Origin: an uncultured Pelagibacteraceae bacterium
GTDB lineage: Bacteria; Pseudomonadota; Alphaproteobacteria; Pelagibacterales; Pelagibacteraceae
Reading direction: 5' to 3'
Length of the DNA stretch: 64,000 bases
NCBI GenBank assembly: GCA_902519945.1
Contig: CABYLY010000001.1
Span: 96,579-160,578 of the forward strand
Shown here: positions 60,493 to 64,000 of the stretch, piece after piece
Layout: the number at the start of each line of letters is the position of its first letter
Position numbering within the stretch: the first letter of the stretch is position 1
Made by a program: the position numbers and the translations under genes
Notes under the pieces: generated by a model
Seen by the model: only the letters and a program-made list of their open reading frames with translations
The model's database searches: none
What the model was told of the DNA's origin: nothing

Positions 60493-60834
60493 ATGAAAGA
60501 ACAAATTACTTACGACATATTTGAGAAAATAGACATTAGACTTGGGACAATACTCTCAGTCAAAAAAAATGAGAAAGCTAGAAAACCATCTTTAGTCGTT
60601 GAAGTCGATTTTGGAAAAAAAATAGGTGTTAAAACATCATCAGCTCAAATTACTCATTTTTATAACGAAGAAAATTTAGTTGGCAAACAGGTGATTGGTG
60701 TTTGTAATTTTCCAGAAAAAAATATTGCAGGCATTAAATCTCAATTTTTACTTTTAGGCTCAATAGACTCTGAAGGAAAGGTTACATTAGTACACCCCTC
60801 ACAAAAAGCAGAGAATGGTTTACCTATAGCATAA
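60493..60834 (+). CDS. csaA: CsaA-type tRNA-binding/chaperone protein
   Basis: 113 residues, one OB-fold tRNA-binding domain. Pattern: FEKIDIRLGTILSVKKNEKARKPSLVVEVDFG, KTSSAQITHFYNEENLVGKQVIGVCNFPEKNIAG, FLLLGS, HPSQKAENGLPIA. Proposed export chaperone in Bacillus, and also a homologue of EMAP-type tRNA-binding modules; its function in Gram-negative bacteria is unclear. It is divergent from the argE-like gene. Confidence 0.92.
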   Translation: MKEQITYDIFEKIDIRLGTILSVKKNEKARKPSLVVEVDFGKKIGVKTSSAQITHFYNEENLVGKQVIGVCNFPEKNIAGIKSQFLLLGSIDSEGKVTLVHPSQKAENGLPIA

Positions 60835-60836
60835 GT

Positions 60837-61427
60837 ATGCATCCAGAATTTTTATCTATGGCACTATTTTGGATTGTAGCTGCTTATACACCAGGACCAA
60901 ATAACGTTGTTGCATCTTATTCTGGTTTTAATTTTGGAATAAGAAAAACAATCCCACATATTTTTGGAGTTACATTTGGATTTACTTCAGTGGTATTTGC
61001 TCTAACAATTGGTTTAGTTAATGTCTTTAAACTATTCCCAATTATACAAACTATTTTGAAATATCTTGGAAGTTTATTTTTAATATACCTAGCCTATAAA
61101 ATTAGCTTTTCAAAACCTTCTGACGAGAAAAAAAATGAAAATCCAATTTCTTTTTTGGATACTTTTATTTTTCAATTTTTGAATCCAAAAGGTGTTTTGA
61201 TTGGAATTATCATTGTTTCAACATATGTTGAATATGGAGAAAATTATCTAAATTATGCGACTCAAGTTATTTTATTTGCTTTTGTAGTATCTTTATCTAG
61301 CATCACTTTTTGGACATTTGTAGGTAAATATCTGAGAAAATTTGCGACAAATGAGAAATTTATTAAATACTTTAATTATGTTATGTCAGTCCTTCTTCTT
61401 TTGAGCATAATTACATTTTATATATAA
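60837..61427 (+). CDS. LysE/RhtB-family exporter (second)
   Basis: 196 residues, six helices. Start MHPEFLSMALFWIVAAYTPGPNNVVASYSG has the TPGPNN motif of family helix 1; FLNPKGVLIGIIIVSTY carries the NPK motif. Starts 2 nt after csaA. Substrate unknown. The first LysE-family gene of the window (33265) has degenerate TPGTPR and SPK at these positions, so the two probably differ in specificity. Confidence 0.9.
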   Translation: MHPEFLSMALFWIVAAYTPGPNNVVASYSGFNFGIRKTIPHIFGVTFGFTSVVFALTIGLVNVFKLFPIIQTILKYLGSLFLIYLAYKISFSKPSDEKKNENPISFLDTFIFQFLNPKGVLIGIIIVSTYVEYGENYLNYATQVILFAFVVSLSSITFWTFVGKYLRKFATNEKFIKYFNYVMSVLLLLSIITFYI

Positions 61428-61430
61428 AAT

Positions 61431-64000
61431 ATGAAACCAGGAAATAAAAATTCTTACAAATCATTATCTGATCTAGAGATAAATGGTAAAAATTTTAAAT
61501 ATTATTCATTAAAAAAAGCTGAGTTAAACGGTTTGCAAGGTATTTCAAAATTACCAAAATCCCTAAAAGTTTTGTTAGAAAATTTACTTAGATATGAAGA
61601 CGATATATCAGTTAGTAAAAATCAAATAGAGTCAATAAAAAATTGGCTTGATACAAAAAAATCCAAAACTGAAATAGCCTACAGACCTGCTAGAGTTTTG
61701 CTTCAGGATTACACTGGAATTCCAGCTGTAGCTGATTTGGCAGCAATGAGAGAAGCTGTTAAAGAAAAAAATAAAGATCCGAATACAATTAACCCTCTGT
61801 CAGCAGTTGATTTAGTCATCGACCACTCTGTTCAGGTTGATCAATCAGCTAAAAAAGATTCATTTGAGAAAAATGTTGATATCGAATTTAAAAGAAATGG
61901 TGAAAGATATTCTTTTTTAAAATGGGGTCAAAGTGCTTTTAATAACTTTAGAATTGTTCCTCCAGGAACTGGTATTTGTCACCAGGTTAATTTAGAATAT
62001 TTATCAAAAGTAGTTTGGTCAGAGGAATATAAAGGAGAAAAGTATTTGTTCCCTGATACGCTTGTTGGAACAGATAGTCACACAACAATGGTCAATGGTT
62101 TATCAGTTTTAGGATGGGGTGTAGGTGGAATTGAAGCTGAGGCAGGAATGCTTGGACAGCCAATTTCAATGTTAATTCCTGAAGTTATTGGTTTTGAGAT
62201 TACAAAAAAAATGCCAGAGGGAACAACTGCAACAGACTTAGTTTTAACAGTTGTTAAAATGTTAAGAGATAAAGGGGTGGTTGGAAAATTTGTTGAATTT
62301 TACGGTGAGGGATTGAAAAATTTGACTTTGGCAGATAGAGCAACTATTGCCAATATGGCACCTGAGTATGGGGCAACATGTGGATTTTTTCCAATAGATA
62401 ATGAAACTTTAAAATATTTAGAATTTTCTGGAAGAGATAAACAAACAGTTGCAATAGTTGAAAGGTATGCGAAAGAACAAGGTCTGTGGTCAAGTGAAGA
62501 AATTGAGTTTACAGATAAAATCTCTTTAGATATGTCAACAGTTGTTCCAACTATTTCAGGCCCTAAAAGACCACAAGATAAAGTTCTTTTGACTGATGCA
62601 TCAAGTAATTTTAAAAAAGTTTTTAAAGAAGCTACAGATAAAAAAGATTACAAAATTGCCAAGGTTAAAGATACAGACTATGAAATTAAGGATGGTTCAA
62701 TACTAATTGCAGCCATTACATCATGTACCAATACTTCAAATCCAAACGTTCTGATTGGTGCTGGATTACTTGCAAAAAAAGCTGTTGAGTATGGAATAAA
62801 TGTTAAACCATGGGTCAAGACATCTCTAGCTCCTGGATCACAAGTAGTAACTGATTATTTAGAGAAAGCAGGTCTAAATACTTATTTAGATCAATTAGGA
62901 TTTAATTTAGTTGGATATGGTTGCACAACTTGTATTGGTAATTCAGGTCCATTAGCTGATAATATAGTTGAAGCAATTCAAAAAGAAAATTTATATGCTG
63001 TCTCAGTTTTGTCAGGTAATAGAAACTTTGAAGGAAGAATTTCACCTCATATTAAAGCGAACTATCTAGCTTCTCCCCCACTTGTTGTGGCTTATGCACT
63101 TGCAGGTCATATGGAATTTGATTTATTTAAAGACTCTTTTGGAAAAGACAAAAATGGTAAAGATATTTTTTTGAAAGATATATGGCCTTCAAATAAAGAA
63201 ATTGAGGAGACTTTGAAGAGTTCTCTTAATGCAGAAATGTTTGTAAAGAGATATTCGAATGTTTCTGAGGGACCAAAACAATGGCAAGAAATTAAAACAG
63301 AAAAAAGTAGCATTTATAATTGGGATGAAAATTCAACTTATGTCAAAAAACCTCCATTTTTTGATAATCTTACTGATGAACCCGAGGGCTTTAAGCAAAT
63401 TAAAAACGCAAGACCATTGTTGATTTTGGGTGATATGGTTACAACTGACCATATTTCTCCAGCTGGAAATATTCAAAAAGATAGTCCAACGGGAGAGTAT
63501 TTTATGAATTATCAAATCCTTCCAAAAGATTATAATTCATATGGTTCAAGGCGTGGAAATCATGAGGTAATGATGAGAGGAACTTTTGCAAATATAAGAA
63601 TTAAAAATGAAATGGCTCCAGGAACTGAAGGTGGATTTACTAAATTATATCCAGAGGAAAAAGTTATGTCAGTTTATGATGCAGTAGTAGAATATAAAAA
63701 AAGAGGGACAGATTTAGTAGTAATTGGTGGTAAAGAATATGGGACAGGTTCTTCTCGAGATTGGGCAGCAAAAGGTACTAAATTATTAGGAGTAAAAGTT
63801 GTGATTGCTGAAAGTTTTGAGAGAATTCATAGATCAAATTTAATAGGGATGGGAATACTCCCTTTGCAGTTTACCAAAAACATGAATAGAAAAAATCTAA
63901 ATTTAGTAGGTTCTGAATTAATAAGCGTTATTGATATTGAAAAGGGTATCAATCCATCAGACAAGGTTAAACTTGAGATAAAATATCTATCAGGAGACGT
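61431..64000 (+). CDS. acnA: Aconitate hydratase AcnA (3' end beyond window)
   Basis: The frame opens at ATG 61431, 3 nt after the LysE stop, and is open to the window end (about 856 residues; full AcnA is about 890, so only the last residues are missing). [4Fe-4S] ligands: Cys in AAITSCTNTSNP and the pair in GYGCTTCIGNSG. Substrate motifs: LVGTDSHTTMVNGL, GRISPHIKANYLASPPLVVAY and KEYGTGSSRDWAAKGTKLLG. It isomerises citrate and isocitrate in the TCA cycle. Identity is very secure. The operon with csaA and an exporter is probably an effect of genome compaction. Confidence 0.97.
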   Translation, partial: MKPGNKNSYKSLSDLEINGKNFKYYSLKKAELNGLQGISKLPKSLKVLLENLLRYEDDISVSKNQIESIKNWLDTKKSKTEIAYRPARVLLQDYTGIPAVADLAAMREAVKEKNKDPNTINPLSAVDLVIDHSVQVDQSAKKDSFEKNVDIEFKRNGERYSFLKWGQSAFNNFRIVPPGTGICHQVNLEYLSKVVWSEEYKGEKYLFPDTLVGTDSHTTMVNGLSVLGWGVGGIEAEAGMLGQPISMLIPEVIGFEITKKMPEGTTATDLVLTVVKMLRDKGVVGKFVEFYGEGLKNLTLADRATIANMAPEYGATCGFFPIDNETLKYLEFSGRDKQTVAIVERYAKEQGLWSSEEIEFTDKISLDMSTVVPTISGPKRPQDKVLLTDASSNFKKVFKEATDKKDYKIAKVKDTDYEIKDGSILIAAITSCTNTSNPNVLIGAGLLAKKAVEYGINVKPWVKTSLAPGSQVVTDYLEKAGLNTYLDQLGFNLVGYGCTTCIGNSGPLADNIVEAIQKENLYAVSVLSGNRNFEGRISPHIKANYLASPPLVVAYALAGHMEFDLFKDSFGKDKNGKDIFLKDIWPSNKEIEETLKSSLNAEMFVKRYSNVSEGPKQWQEIKTEKSSIYNWDENSTYVKKPPFFDNLTDEPEGFKQIKNARPLLILGDMVTTDHISPAGNIQKDSPTGEYFMNYQILPKDYNSYGSRRGNHEVMMRGTFANIRIKNEMAPGTEGGFTKLYPEEKVMSVYDAVVEYKKRGTDLVVIGGKEYGTGSSRDWAAKGTKLLGVKVVIAESFERIHRSNLIGMGILPLQFTKNMNRKNLNLVGSELISVIDIEKGINPSDKVKLEIKYLSGD

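Noticed and set aside
1-64000. tRNA, rRNA genes, insertion sequences or prophage
   Set aside because: I found no tRNA-like cloverleaf with GTTCGA arm, no rRNA sequence and no transposase, integrase or phage gene; gene order is operon-like throughout.

Overview
The window is strongly AT-rich, gene-dense DNA with very short intergenic gaps, many 1-8 nt gene overlaps and several TTG/GTG-proximal starts. The gene content fits a streamlined marine alphaproteobacterium, most likely the SAR11 clade (Pelagibacterales) or a close relative: periplasmic-binding-protein transporters for branched-chain amino acids and polyamines, an ectoine-hydrolase-like enzyme, LysE exporters, AcnA-type aconitase. This assignment is inference; there is no rRNA or other marker gene in the window.

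Region 1 (1-23749) is a type IV pilus locus. It runs: minor pilins PilW-like (cut by the window edge) and PilX-like, an exported unknown, the large tip adhesin PilY1; on the minus strand the prepilin peptidase PilD with an AsmA-like protein and a small membrane protein; then the assembly operon: a PilM-PilN fusion, PilO (frameshifted at a run of nine A), PilP, lipoprotein secretin PilQ, extension ATPase PilB, platform PilC; and finally two tandem major-type pilins and a small lipoprotein. No PilT retraction ATPase is visible. A 585-bp gene-free gap in front of the PilM-PilN gene holds eight copies of a 12-bp box (CTCTAACACAAA / TTTGTGTTAGAG), four in each orientation, often 21-23 bp apart.

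Interleaved with the pilus genes is a complete partner-switching signalling set: one STAS antagonist, one RsbW/SpoIIAB-like kinase and three SpoIIE/PP2C phosphatases with different inputs (GAF, a full ammonium transporter fused to the phosphatase, and CHASE2). This is the most unusual system in the window. It would let ammonium flux, a cytoplasmic signal and an extracytoplasmic signal converge on one anti-sigma-type switch, plausibly acting on pilus or surface-protein expression. No partner sigma factor is present here.

Region 2 (23810-32578) is a surface/outer-membrane block: a TPR plus beta-barrel protein, a FecR-domain protein with a very lysine-rich repeat tail, the CHASE2 phosphatase, a propeller protein with an autotransporter-like barrel, a stand-alone inverse-autotransporter (intimin-type) barrel and a secreted unknown.

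Region 3 (32582-46642) has glutaredoxin, a DUF2805-like protein, a LysE exporter behind a terminator-like leader hairpin, and two complete branched-chain-amino-acid-type (HAAT) ABC transporters. Between them lie AzlCD, a CsiD/GlaH-type glutarate hydroxylase and a ProC-like reductase.

Region 4 (46748-64000) is catabolic: an EutA-like Asp/Glu-racemase-family protein with a DoeA-like M24 hydrolase (possible ectoine use), a PotABCD polyamine-type transporter, a fused 3-hydroxyacyl-CoA dehydrogenase/enoyl-CoA hydratase, a metallopeptidase with a cyclophilin, an agmatinase-family ureohydrolase followed by an aldehyde dehydrogenase, an M20 deacetylase, CsaA, a second LysE exporter, and aconitase running off the right edge. 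Intrinsic terminators lie directly behind both binding-protein genes that head transporter operons and behind the minus-strand binding protein, consistent with high expression of binding proteins relative to permeases.
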